DNA of 64,000 bases, from NCBI GenBank assembly GCA_025617745.1, contig CM046863.1, positions 496,001-560,000 on the forward strand, written 5' to 3'. The DNA comes from Heliocidaris erythrogramma. Lineage: Eukaryota; Echinodermata; Echinoidea; Camarodonta; Echinometridae. The notes beneath the pieces are model-generated. The model was not told the DNA's origin. It saw only the letters and a program-made list of their open reading frames with translations, and ran no database searches. A program made the translations under genes and the position numbers. Shown here piece after piece: positions 11,119-20,588 of this stretch (its first letter is position 1; each line of letters opens with the position of its first letter).

Positions 11119-11593
11119 ATGGGAGGAAAGCATTGCTGTTAGTGTTACGGAACGTGCAACAGCGATTCACGATATTTGGGAAAAGGCCCGAAATGCTGGG
11201 GGTGTTTTTCATCCCTTTCCCGAAACCAAAGACAAATTTGGACAAATGTACAACCTGGATAAAAATGTGTGGTCGAAAGGACTTTGGAATAGACCGAATC
11301 ATCAAGGATACCTACATCTGTTCCAAGCATTTTGTGGGAGGAAACGGCCCGACCATCGAACATCCCCTCCCCATTCCAGCTGCAGTCACCGAGCTTGAGC
11401 GACAAATTGCCACAAAACCTCTGCGGCCTCCGCCCCGAAAGCGGTTGTTGGAAACTCCGCCTCCGCCTCCGAGTCCAAAGAGACATCAGGCAGTTCAAAT
11501 AGAAGAAATTCAAGACATGCAAGATGTTCCCCCGAATGTTCCCCTGTTGTTCCGCTGGATGTTCCTGTCTACGATTTTGTGGATCGTAGTAAG
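11119..11593 (+). pseudogene. THAP zinc-finger domain remnant (transposase N-terminus)
   Basis: From ATG 11119 the frame reads MGGKHCC, stop (TAG at 11140), then YGTCNSDSRY: the first half of a THAP C2CH finger with its leading cysteines. The second half is in the next frame: GVFFIPFPKP, a W in CTTWIKMCGR, and the closing CSKHF pair (C-x2-H) followed by GPTIEHPLPIPA, all typical of THAP. A Pro-rich segment follows (RPPPRKRLLETPPPPPSPKR), then a good splice donor (GTAAGT) at about 11588. So this is probably the first coding exon of a THAP-type transposase, broken by one stop and one frameshift. The rest of the transposase is missing from the element. Confidence 0.8.
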
Positions 11594-11984
11594 TAATAAT
11601 AGCATGAGTCATTGTTCCTATTGTCCCATACTCCCTTCTGTCATGTGGGGGAGGGGGGGGGGCAGTACTGTATATGAATTACAGGATCCATGCTTTATAA
11701 CTTTTCATAACTCTTTATTTTTACTGAAAGTAGTTTGTACTTAAAAATTTGAGGCAATAGATGAGTACATGTGAGTGATAGGGGAGTGTCTATCACATAT
11801 AGGCCTACAAGTAGTTATTCATCATACTTTACACATATTTTGAAGCTACATAGCATTTCTTATTGAGAGATGAAATAATAAACAGTGTGATTACATGACA
11901 TCATCACAGACATCCTCAAATGATTTATAACCTTTGAGTTTCTTCCTGTCATAGTCTGTTCTGTTAATAATCAAATACGGTAGT

Positions 11985-12309
11985 TGAAAATATCGAATAA
12001 TCCAAACTCAGGAATGTCTGAGAAGTCTCTCGTATATCCTGTCCCGGGATCCTGTCAGTTTCATTGGGTCCGGGCATCCGGCTCGCGAGAGTTTCTCCCG
12101 CAACGTACCGGCGGTATCTACCTGGGTGAGATCGGGGTCCACGGAAGATCCAAGTCACCGACAGCCGTCGCAAGTTTGACAAGTTTTTCCTTATTATACC
12201 CGCTCGTACTCACACCTCTTTGTCTCAAGAAGTCTGTCAAATATCTGACTGTCCAATCCTTCACTGACTTTCTTGACGATGCCATTGCAAGAAATTGTGA
12301 CATAGTCAC
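11985..12309 (-). pseudogene. SAP-like domain remnant
   Basis: Minus-strand frame starting near 12309: residues about 10-50 read SVKDWTVRYLTDFLRQRGVS, then TSGYNKEKLVKLATAV, the two-helix pattern of a SAP DNA-binding motif (W..L...L..RGVS.SG.K..L). The frame breaks near 12118, and related residues can be followed in another frame. In the transposon group suggested here, a second protein with SAP and YqaJ domains is often divergently placed; only its N-terminal region would remain. No catalytic motif is visible. Confidence 0.55.
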
Positions 12310-12460
12310 TATCGTCGATAACAGCTAGGGAGAGACGCGCATTGACTTTGCATGGAGATCGGGCAAAATCCAAGATGGCGATCGGTCAAAGCTTGCCCGA
12401 GTTAGTAACAGTAACTAGGAAGTAGGGGGTGTTGACGTCATCGCGTAAACCGCCCTATTG

Positions 12461-13010
12461 TAGCAGTTGTTATTTTCTCTCCTAGCTTGCTGACCTAATC
12501 CATACTGCCTTATGTTCTGTCTTGGTCTTTGATGAGTTTTAGATTCGGTCTTCAAAATGAGGTCCTGGATGGACTTCTCCATCTTCTCCTTCCATGCGGT
12601 ATCTTCTGTAAAAGCGTAGCCCCCAGTTGCATTATCCCCTGTTACAGCCCTGCTGTATCTGGCCTGTCGGTACTCTTTTCTTTCTCCTTCCATCTTTAAG
12701 AATGCTTCCGTATTCAGGGCAGCCTCGATCGCCTCATCGTGGTTTCGTGGATCTATTCTCCATTTCGTGCATTCGCGTACTCTGGCTGTTTGGTAACTCA
12801 ATTCTCAAAAACTTCTTGTTCCCTTCTATTTGGATGCGGTTTCTGTACTGTTGCTCGAAAGTTTTCCATGGGGGAAGATTCAAACTGAAATCTTGGTGCT
12901 TGACTTCCATTCCCATCATCAGTTCTCCTAGGCGGCGTAATTCCAATACTAGTCCGCAGATCAGCCATCATCCGATTGATATCCGCCATACTATTTTCTA
13001 ACTTCTCCAT
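12461..13010 (-). pseudogene. Gypsy gag, frameshifted and interrupted
   Basis: Begins at ATG 13010, about 15 bp downstream of the primer-binding site: MEKLENSMADINRMMADLRT is a helical N-terminus. The frame stops at 12798; the continuing frame (12801 on) gives the nucleocapsid approach ending RENNNCYN at 12461, where the nested transposon begins. That Cys is the first of a C-x2-C-x4-H-x4-C knuckle, the rest of which lies at 10832. The protein is short for a gypsy gag (about 180 residues), so part of the capsid region may be deleted. Confidence 0.72.
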
Positions 13011-13024
13011 AACTTCAGCCGGCG

Positions 13025-13042
13025 ATCCCACTCCTGACACCA
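13025..13042 (-). other. Primer-binding site of the gypsy element
   Basis: On the minus strand, two bases after the LTR end (ACA), the sequence TGGTGTCAGGAGTGGGAT begins. It starts with TGG, complementary to a tRNA CCA end, and closely resembles primer-binding sites common in animal Ty3/gypsy elements. I do not assign the tRNA. Confidence 0.75.
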
Positions 13043-13044
13043 CG

Positions 13045-13569
13045 TGTAGCCGAATAGCCCTTCTTCCCTATACCGGAGGTTTGTTGGACTGAAATAATAT
13101 TATACAGTCAGTTGAAGTAGATTATTCTTCCAAGAATTCTTGATTGTTCAAAATTACCACTTTGTTCACTGCATAAATTATTTCATAAATTATTTTCCTG
13201 GGTTGCTAAAACACACGATGACCATGCCTGTCTCTTACAATACCGCATACACATGCCTAATTCTCTCTCAGCACCGCACGACCATATCAAGCTTCGTCTT
13301 TCAGCACCGCACGACCATGCCAACAGTTTTCTCAGTTCAGGAGGACCGCATAACCATGCCAACTGCTTTCTCAATTCAGGAGGTCCGCACGACCATGCAT
13401 GGTTTTCTGATATTTATGATGACCGCACGACCATGTATGGTTTTCTGACATTTAGTGTGCGGAGGCCATGTATGGTTTTTATTTCCTCTCGCTCTCCAGT
13501 ACTTCTACTGCACATCCATGCAATCTCTTTCCTTCTTCTCGTCACAAGAAGCGAATAAGACAGGCAACA
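13045..13569 (-). repeat. 5' LTR of gypsy element (complete, 525 bp)
   Basis: On the minus strand it runs TGTTGCC...GGCTACA, with the TG...CA ends expected of an LTR. It carries tandem sub-repeats with the word ACCGCACGACCATG, and two copies of a unit of about 45 bp where the 3' LTR has one. It is the only uninterrupted LTR of the locus. Confidence 0.88.
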
Positions 13570-13797
13570 AATTTGAACTATTTCCAAAGATATTTACTTA
13601 TTCATTGCATGCTAGCTCACCGTTAGGTCTTCTGGCACAAATGGTATTATGTATCAGCCCAAAGTTCTGGAGTTCTCGGGGATCCATTCTGCGATGACCT
13701 ATGGGACGTACGTGGAGACCTTTCCGAACTCCGCGGCGACCTTGTCGATGTTTGAGGAGATCTTTCCTTGCTCCTAGGGGACCTCGAGCGACGTCTC
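13570..13797 (-). repeat. 3' internal end of a second, truncated gypsy copy
   Basis: Reverse complement of 9932-10152: the Arg/Ser-rich end of the zinc-finger ORF and the stretch to the LTR. Because it lies upstream of the 5' LTR on the same strand, two element copies shared this LTR in tandem. The second copy is cut at about 13797. Confidence 0.88.
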
Positions 13798-14695
13798 CCA
13801 AAGTGTCCGTGTGGTAAACCCAACCCGACAAGTTAGCAAGAAATCCTATTCATTAATTCAATTTGCTGCTAATATTTAAAAGAGTTGAAATAATATGTTA
13901 CTGGCTACCAAAAAATATTTTAAAGCTATTTTTTTTTACACTCACACAGATACTGTATCATGTATCAATGTACAGAAGTCGCATAATAATTATTATATTA
14001 CATGATAGAAATGTTGTTTCTATTGGCCCCCAATAACAGTTTTAAAACCCAAACATGCAACATTAGCAAGCATTGATTTTGTTTTCGTTTTCAGAAGTTT
14101 TTATTATTCTCTCTCAAAGAAAATTGAACATAATTTGAAACATTTCATACAATATAACAAACATTTCATACAATACATTATACATTTCAAACATTTCAAA
14201 CATTTCATACAATATAAATAATCTTCACATAAATATTACTAACTGAAGTTTCACATTTCAAAACAATACAGAACCTTGTATGTAAAAATATATATTTAAG
14301 TTACACATTTCATTTCATTACCTAAAAAAAAAAAGGAAAAAAGACAAGTGAAATGTATTTTCAATAAACAAATCGTAAATAAAGTTTTATATTTCGTATG
14401 AAATTACCTTAACATTCTTTAAAACTAAAATATATATTGTTGGGTCATATAACAATTTCCTTCAGATAGAAAGAATTAAATTAAATCTTTTTTCCTTTTT
14501 TTTTATGTTCAATTTTCTTGAAGAAAATAGAAAAAAGAAAGAAAAAAAATGAAAAAAAATTGATTTGGTTCCTTAATGATCGATTAAAAGAGATCGATTA
14601 TTAACTTAAAATACAGCTACAAACGATTCAAACCTCATTCTGAATTTGTCAAAATAACATTTTGATCATTTTCCACCCAAAAGAAATATAGCAAA
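13798..14695. other. AT-rich non-coding stretch
   Basis: No gene seen. It contains short degenerate repeats of ACATTTCATACAATA at 14140-14225 and homopurine/homopyrimidine runs near 14490-14560. Confidence 0.6.
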
Positions 14696-16985
14696 TTAAG
14701 TATGAAACATCATTTCGTTACAATATTCTATTATATATGATTGAGGAATATCTCTAAATAATGTCTTCAAGTCAGTAACGGTATAGTACTTGGTTCGAAT
14801 ATGAGTAAAATCAACACAATCAAGAAGAATATGTTTAACTGTGAGTGGGCAGTTACAGGGTATATAGCTGGGTGGGTTCTCAGCTTTAAGTAAATATGAT
14901 TGTGTTAGATATGTATGACCAGTGGCGGCACCAGGGGGGGGGGGGGGCATGGGGGGGCATTTGCCCCCCCCCCCCCCCCCAGTCAGAAGCTTTGCCCCCC
15001 CCCCCCCCCCCAATAATTTTCGGAGTGAAAACAAATTCTTGGGTTTTTTTTTTTTTTTTTTTTTTTGCTTGTCAGGGAATTATGGAGGGAAACTGGGCCC
15101 CATAACCCCTTTACTGAGCGTTTTTTGGAAGTCTGGCGAAATTTTTGTTTTGTCCCTACCCATCTGTATAAATTGCACGATAGTTACAATATTTATTCTT
15201 AAGTTCAAAAAATGCATTTTGGAAAACTAAATCACTAACGGTGCCCTTCTTGATTTCATTTAGTGCCAAGTATATTACTGATTCACTAATTATCCAAGGT
15301 GGAATATTTGGTACCAAAAAAGGAGTAGTTAGTATATGTAAGAGAGCTTCTTTGATACGAAAGCCAAAAGGTCGAATTGCTGACGGTTTACTAGTGTAAA
15401 ACTTAATGAATGGTGGTACAAATGTACCTTCATATGTTGGGTTTCGAGGGTTATTTTTCAGTTTCAGTCCGTATTGCAATGATAGTTTTTCATATCTCAA
15501 AAATAATGGAGGTTCATTGGCCTCTATATAGAGACTCTCCATAGGGGAAGTACGATACGCCACAATACTATGCCGGAGACCTTGGTTCTGAATAGGTATC
15601 AGCTTTTCAAGGTAAGATTGTCGAGCAGAGCTATATAGTGCACAACCATAATCTAATTTTGATCGGACTAATGATCGATAAAGACAGAGCAATACGATAC
15701 GCTCAGCTCCCCAGTCCATTGTTGATACTACCTTCAAAAGTGTCAAGGTTTTATGACATTTTTCCCTAACATAGTCAATATGGGCTTTAAAATTAAGTTT
15801 ATTGTCAAAATTTAAGCCAAGGTACTTGGTTTGTTCAACTACGGGAATAAAAGCATCATTAATACTTATTTGAGGATCCGGATGTATTAATCGTTTACTA
15901 CAAAAGTGTACACAGACCGTTTTCTTTTTTGAAAAGCGGAAGTCGTTCTCATCAGCCCACTTCTCTATTCTGTTAAGACAAATTTGTAATAGTTTCTCAA
16001 TGACGGGTATTTGTGTTGATGAACAAGAAATTGAAAAGTCATCTACAAAAAATGATCTATCAAATCTAGGGTTTACAGCATCATCGATACTATTTATTTT
16101 AATTAGAAATAGGGTAACAGAAATATACTACCTTGAGGGACACCCATATTCTGATTATGTAATTCAGAAATTGAGGTCCCAAGTCGAACTCTAAACACCC
16201 GATGTGAAAGGAAACTAAAATAAATTTGGGTAATCTGCCCCTCAACCCAAAATTATAAAGATCTTTAAGGATTCCATTCTTCCAAGTTGTGTCATATGCC
16301 TTTTCAAGGTCAAAGAATATTGAGACAACATGGTGACCTCAGGCCATACCATTTGGTATAAAAGATTCAAGACGGATAAGTTGGTCAGTTGTTGTACGAT
16401 TATGCCTAAAACCGCTTTGACATTCCGTTATCAAATGATTTCTTTCTAAAAAACCAAACTGAGAGAGCGTTAATCATTCTTTCCATTGTTTTACATAGGC
16501 AACTAGTAAGAGAAATAGGACGGTAATTTGTTGGGTTAGATGCATCTTTCCCAGGCTTTGGGATGGGAATTATGATGGCTTCACACCATGATTTTGGAAA
16601 TTTGCCAGTTCTCCAAATATCATTGGTAATGTCCAATAAAACAATTAAAGACTCTTCTGGTAAATGTTTAAGAAATTGGTAACGAATATCATCTGGACCA
16701 GTTGCAGTATCATGACATTTATTATGAGAAATCTTTAGTTCAGCGAGAGAAAAGGGAATATTATAATCCTCTGTATTATTTGATAAAAAGTTTACTTTTT
16801 GTTTCTCAGCTATGATCTTATAGATCTGAAATGTACGGGAAAAATGTTGGGAGGATGAATTGTTCGCAAATTCATTTGCCAATAAATTGACAATATCTTG
16901 ATTTTCGGTACATTTATTACCATGTGAGTCGTTTAAGTGTGAAATAGATGTATTTGTCTTTTTCCACTTATTTTTCCAATCATAT
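14696..16985 (-). pseudogene. LINE ORF2 remnant (RT to C-terminus), minus strand
   Basis: Reading from 16985 down: an N-terminal linker; RT motifs PIPKPGKD and NYRPISLTS (16406-16882); after frame breaks, the fingers/palm region with FDLEKAYD and the catalytic FVDD box; then an intact thumb segment (15156-15746: YRSLVRSKLDYGCALYSSA, NQGLRHSIVAYRTSPMESLY). It ends with YTDG, which is the first motif of an RNase H domain. RNase H itself is missing: at about 15150-14926 a G-tract repeat replaces it. The final C-terminal domain resumes at 14925-14696 (NCPLTVKHILLDC). Several frameshifts are present. This is an I-like LINE, since RNase H is typical of that group; it is 5'-truncated and has no endonuclease. 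Confidence 0.85.
14925..15150 (+). repeat. Dispersed G-tract repeat, copy 2, inserted in LINE RNase H
   Basis: Contains GTGGCGGCACCAGGGGG, two long poly(C) runs, a T run of 22-24, then CTTGTCAGGGAATTATGG and AGTCTGGCGA. It is collinear with the copy at 52730-52975 and inverted relative to 6180-6440. It interrupts or replaces the RNase H domain of the minus-strand LINE. Confidence 0.75.
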
Positions 16986-17928
16986 CACATACTTTCTCTA
17001 TGGGAGTTTGGGTATTTAAGCGCCTTACAAAAAGTTTTAACAGGGGCGGGCCCTCGGCGGCGCCGCTGTGATTCGGTGCGCCTGCGGAGCGGCTTTGTTC
17101 TCAACACGCCGACTGAGCGATGCGGCGGAAGTTCTAATTTATCTCGTTTAGCAGGTGGATCGCCGCAATAGCCCGCACTGACATTGTGGGACAGTTTTTG
17201 AGATGGCGATTGTTGAATACCCCCCTCTAGTGTTTGGTTTATGTATATGCTTGAAGCCAAATTATTACATGAAAAATACAGCGAACAGCGACGACTTTAT
17301 AGGAATGCATGTCAACTGGTATATTTATTTATTTTTTACTTCTGTTAAATATCTAGTACTAGTGTTTATGGTTATAGTTATGCTATCAAAAGATGCCGAA
17401 ATCTTAATTGTCCAAAAGGAGGGCTAGAGAAAATCATAAACTGCCGGAGGCAGTGCAACACCCATGAATAGAAAATAATATAATTATATAGTATGTCGAG
17501 TAATTCCCTGCTTTAAAAGAGTTATTTCAAATTAATTGAAATCGCTAATACAACAGCCATGAATTCTTTCTTCTTCTTAACTATTTTATGTTTCTTCTTC
17601 TTTCTTTTTACCATAAAATAGTACGAACAAAAAGAGGGTGAATGTATTTTTCGTTTGGTGGTATTCCCTCGTGCTACACAAAACTAAATAAGCTATGAAG
17701 AAATAGGTACTAGAAAATCTAATTTGATTGATTACTTATCTAAATTTATGATCAAAATTAATATTTACTATTCTGCCTTGATGCTCATATATTTTTGTAA
17801 AATATTAATGTAATCGTTGGCCATGTACAGCGCGTTCGTTTCATTGTGTATTAAAGTTTTATACTGCTCATGACGCTTTTGCATTACAGCGGAGACATTA
17901 TTGTTATTGACGGGTTAATCTATGCCTA
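16986..17928. other. Non-coding stretch with a short GC-rich island
   Basis: No gene seen. Bases 17040-17190 are strongly GC-rich (CGGCGGCGCCGC) against an AT-rich surrounding, and are probably another repeat fragment. Confidence 0.5.
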
Positions 17929-18088
17929 GGGGTGTTTGATATATAAAAGCTGTTCGTAAAGTTACGAATGACTTGACGAACAACTGGAACATGTTCTTGG
18001 GTGCCATACTAATCAGATTCTCAATCATTTAGTACAAGAACTGATCACCAGTCGTGCGTAACTTACGCCAGCTTTATGAAACACCCCC
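17929..18088. mobile_element. 160-bp MITE with terminal inverted repeats
   Basis: Left end GGGGTGTTTGATATATAAAA then GCTGTTCGTAAAGTTACG; right end CGTAACTTACGCCAGCTTTA then TGAAACACCCCC. The ends are imperfect inverted repeats of about 35 bp. The length and lack of coding fit a non-autonomous DNA transposon. I could not fix the target-site duplication. Confidence 0.8.
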
Positions 18089-18912
18089 AGATGAAGTTGA
18101 CTTTTACTATTTAGATATTTATCTATTCTAATTATGAAAACTTTGCTCTAATCCAATCAAGTTTTACGTTTACAGTAGCTTATAAGAACATTTGTTTGTG
18201 TTTGATAACAAAATGTTATTCGTTTCAGTGGCATATCTACGGGAGGAGGGGGGGGGGGGGGCAGGTGGCACGTGCCCCAGCCGCGCATTTTTTTTTTTTT
18301 TACACAACTGTTTAGCCATATCGCGGAAAAATTCGTTCCATTGCCTACGTAGAAATATATAAGACAGAAATACATAAGGAGAGATAAGAGGAGAGATAAG
18401 AGGATAGATTAAGGGAAACAAAAGAACTATACAATGTTTTAGGAAAGAGAAGAGTACAGAAAAAAGGAAAAAAAAGAAATGCACGAAAAAGGAGAAGGGG
18501 AAGATTTAAAAAAAAGTTCCTTTCCTTGTATTTCTTTGTTTTTCTTTAAATCCATCCTCAGTGCGTAGCCAGGATCTTTCAGGGGGGGGGGGGGGGGGGG
18601 GAGACGTGAAGGATGATCTTATGCAACGTCTCAAGCTCTGGTGTAGAGAGCTAATCATATGGATTCGTTGTTTCGTCCATGTTGTTACAAAATGTGCGAC
18701 CTCCCCTCCCCATTTTGAATGCCTTTTCATTTTGTTTGCTCTTTCTCCTTCTTTATCGTCAGGTAATAACATTTGTTATTCATGTATGTAGGATTACCAA
18801 GCAATAATCAAAATTGTCAATTGCACTGATTTCGGTCTACGTCGTCGATCGTTTGTTTATTGTTGGTAATTCTACTCACGCAGCGCACACTCGATTTGTG
18901 GTAGACACTTAA
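18089..18912. other. Non-coding stretch with two G-tract repeats
   Basis: At 18228-18300 a G tract is preceded by CAGTGGCATATCTACGGG. At 18557-18605 another is preceded by GCGTAGCCAGGATCTTTCA. Both belong to a short family with the core GTGGCGTA(G/T)CNAGG joined to poly(G). No gene seen. Confidence 0.6.
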
Positions 18913-19025
18913 AGAGGCCAACCAAAATGACAATGGCGGAATCTCATAAATATTCATGAGAATACAAACTATGAATATGTATATACGCATGCGCAGATAA
19001 GCTTGCGCTTAAACTTTTCGGATAT
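18913..19025 (+). repeat. Inverted repeat partner of 33905-34012
   Basis: Shares, in opposite orientation, GAGGCCAACCAAAATGACAA, CATATTCATAGTTTGTATTC (as complement) and GCATGCGCAGATAAGCTTGC with the segment 15 kb away. AGGCCAACCAAAATGACA is also the signature word of the 214-bp satellite. Confidence 0.8.
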
Positions 19026-19059
19026 AAACTTTATATATCAAAATTACAACCTCAATCTC

Positions 19060-19335
19060 CCATTGACTATTTCACATTGTATCGTGAAGTTTTAACATGC
19101 TGTATAAAGGGATGTCATTTTGGTTGGCCTCCAGCGTCATTTTGGATGGCCTCCTGGTTTTTCCCACTTGATATATCGTGTATAATAAATACTATCATGT
19201 TCTATTATTTTCATCATTTTTACTCGTTTAATAAGTGGATATATTCAAATTACAACCTAAATCTCACATTGCAGTTGGGTATAATGGGATGTCATTTTGG
19301 TTGGCCTCCTGTGTCATTTTGGTTGGCCTCCAACC
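19060..19335 (-). repeat. Reverse-strand copies of the 214-bp satellite
   Basis: Contains TGTCATTTTGGTTGGCCTCC several times, with GTTTTAACATGCTGTATAAA and CTCGTTTAATAAGTGGATAT. These are reverse complements of the units at 23860-25060. Confidence 0.85.
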
Positions 19336-19655
19336 GCCCTCTAGGACAACTACTCCCAGACAACTACCCCCTAGGACAACCACCCCCGGACAACTACCCC
19401 CCCCCCCCCCCCCGACAACTACCCCCTAGAGCAACCACCCTCTAGGACAACTAACTACCCTCAGGAAAACTACCCCAGGAAAACCACCCTCTAGAAAAGG
19501 TACACCAAATTGGACTTAACATCACAATGAACAAGATTGTGCCCTAGGGGGTAGTTGTCTGGGGGTAGTTGTCCGGGGGTAGTTGACCTAGAGGGTGGTT
19601 GCCCTGGGAGGTAGTTGTCTGGGGGGTAGTTGTCCGGGGTAGTTATCCTAGAGTC
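19332..19655. repeat. Minisatellite followed by its inverted form
   Basis: From 19332 to about 19490 degenerate units of 17-20 bp on the theme CTAGGACAACTACCCCC. From 19545 to 19655 the reverse complement theme GGGGGTAGTTGTC, also in tandem. The 55-bp middle is unique. The whole could fold into a long imperfect hairpin. Confidence 0.85.
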
Positions 19656-20588
19656 AGGGGTGTCGATCCGTGTTCGTGATTAGGGGGGGGGGGGGGTGAA
19701 CGGCGAGGGAGCGAAGCCAGTGGCGTATCTAGGAATTATGGCGCCCGGGGAAAACAATGTAGTTACGCCCCCCCCCCCCCCCCCCCCCCGAGCACTTATA
19801 TATGTTATTGTACATTTGGATCACTGTAAAAAAGATTCTTGTAAATTTTATCCTTCTAAGAATTTTATACATTAGACCTTTTAGCAAACTCATCTGTTCA
19901 AAGAATATTAACTCATCAAGGAACTATCATCAAAAAATAAATATATTTCACACTTTATCGAATATTTCATCTAGTTTTATATCTCCAAGCCTTTAGAGGT
20001 CTCACTCACCATAGCAACTGCTATTTGTAAAGGATATTATGAATCGCCCATATTCATTCCGCTGAAAAAAGAAATAGACTGCATCACAAATCACCTTCTT
20101 GTCCTCTAAACTGTCACATTTTTAGCTGCTTAAGGAAACATCATTGCAGACCTGATATATATTTTTCATATTTTATGTAACAATAGTCAAGTTCACGCGT
20201 AGAGCGATAGCATCGATGCTATCTAGGTTTCAATACTATTTTGGTGAAGACCAGATAGTTTTAAGACCAAACGCTGTCTGAACGCAGATAGTCACGAGAT
20301 AGAAGCGAGTTTCCAAACTATTCTTGCAGCGAGTTTAGCAGGAGTAAATCTCAGGATCCAGCGACAAAGCATCGACGCTTTGCGGTAGACCACCCACCGC
20401 GCTTGTGACTATTTGTAATGTGAGCGCAATCGCTGCTATCTTCACTCGCTGCTATTGTAATTATGTCTGTTTCATGTGGTGCTATAATATAATGCAATGT
20501 ATGTATTTATGTGATGTACCCTCTTCCCTACTTTTTTTCTATTATCATTCTGTCTGTTTCACCTGGTACTGTAATGTAATGTGATGTA
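19656..20588. other. Non-coding stretch with G/C tracts and small palindromes
   Basis: G tract at 19682-19696 and C tract at 19770-19790, joined by GTGGCGTATCTAGGAATTA of the G-tract family. Palindromes: GATAGCATCGATGCTATC near 20205 and GCAAAGCATCGACGCTTTGC near 20363. No gene seen. Confidence 0.6.

Larger units (their letters stand above)
10837..12456. mobile_element. THAP/SAP-bearing DNA transposon (ISL2EU-like) nested in gag
   Basis: 1620-bp insertion bounded by inverted repeats: AGGGCGGTTTAC at 10837-10848 and GTAAACCGCCCT at 12445-12456, each flanked by AT (10835-10836 and 12457-12458). Removing the element plus one AT restores the gag reading frame exactly through the zinc knuckle, which supports an AT dinucleotide target-site duplication. 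A TA duplication is also possible on paper but breaks the frame. Inside are a plus-strand THAP remnant and a minus-strand SAP remnant. From memory, ISL2EU elements have 2-bp duplications and a THAP-type transposase with a YqaJ-nuclease partner; the assignment is inference. No DDE or YqaJ core is present. Confidence 0.75.
7113..13569 (-). mobile_element. Ty3/gypsy LTR retrotransposon, minus strand, with internal inversion and nested DNA transposon
   Basis: Read on the minus strand: 5' LTR 13569-13045, primer-binding site, gag 13010-12461, a DNA transposon (12456-10837), zinc knuckle and protease to 10310. The rest of the element (RT, RNase H, integrase, zinc-finger ORF and the first 157 bp of the 3' LTR) sits at 7434-10309 in the opposite orientation, and the remaining 321 bp of the 3' LTR lie at 7433-7113. 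Turning 7434-10309 round restores both the protease-RT linker and one 3' LTR, so a single inversion explains the layout. Upstream of the 5' LTR, 13570-13797 repeats the element's own 3' internal end, so the element was one of a tandem pair sharing an LTR. Large deletions in RT and integrase make it dead. Confidence 0.88.

Noticed and set aside
11145-11612. Minus-strand frame of 155 residues opposite the THAP remnant
   Set aside because: The plus strand carries the recognisable THAP motifs; the minus frame is a shadow.
14896-15230. Gly/Pro-rich frames around G and C tracts
   Set aside because: They are translations of poly(G)/poly(C) in the G-tract repeat.
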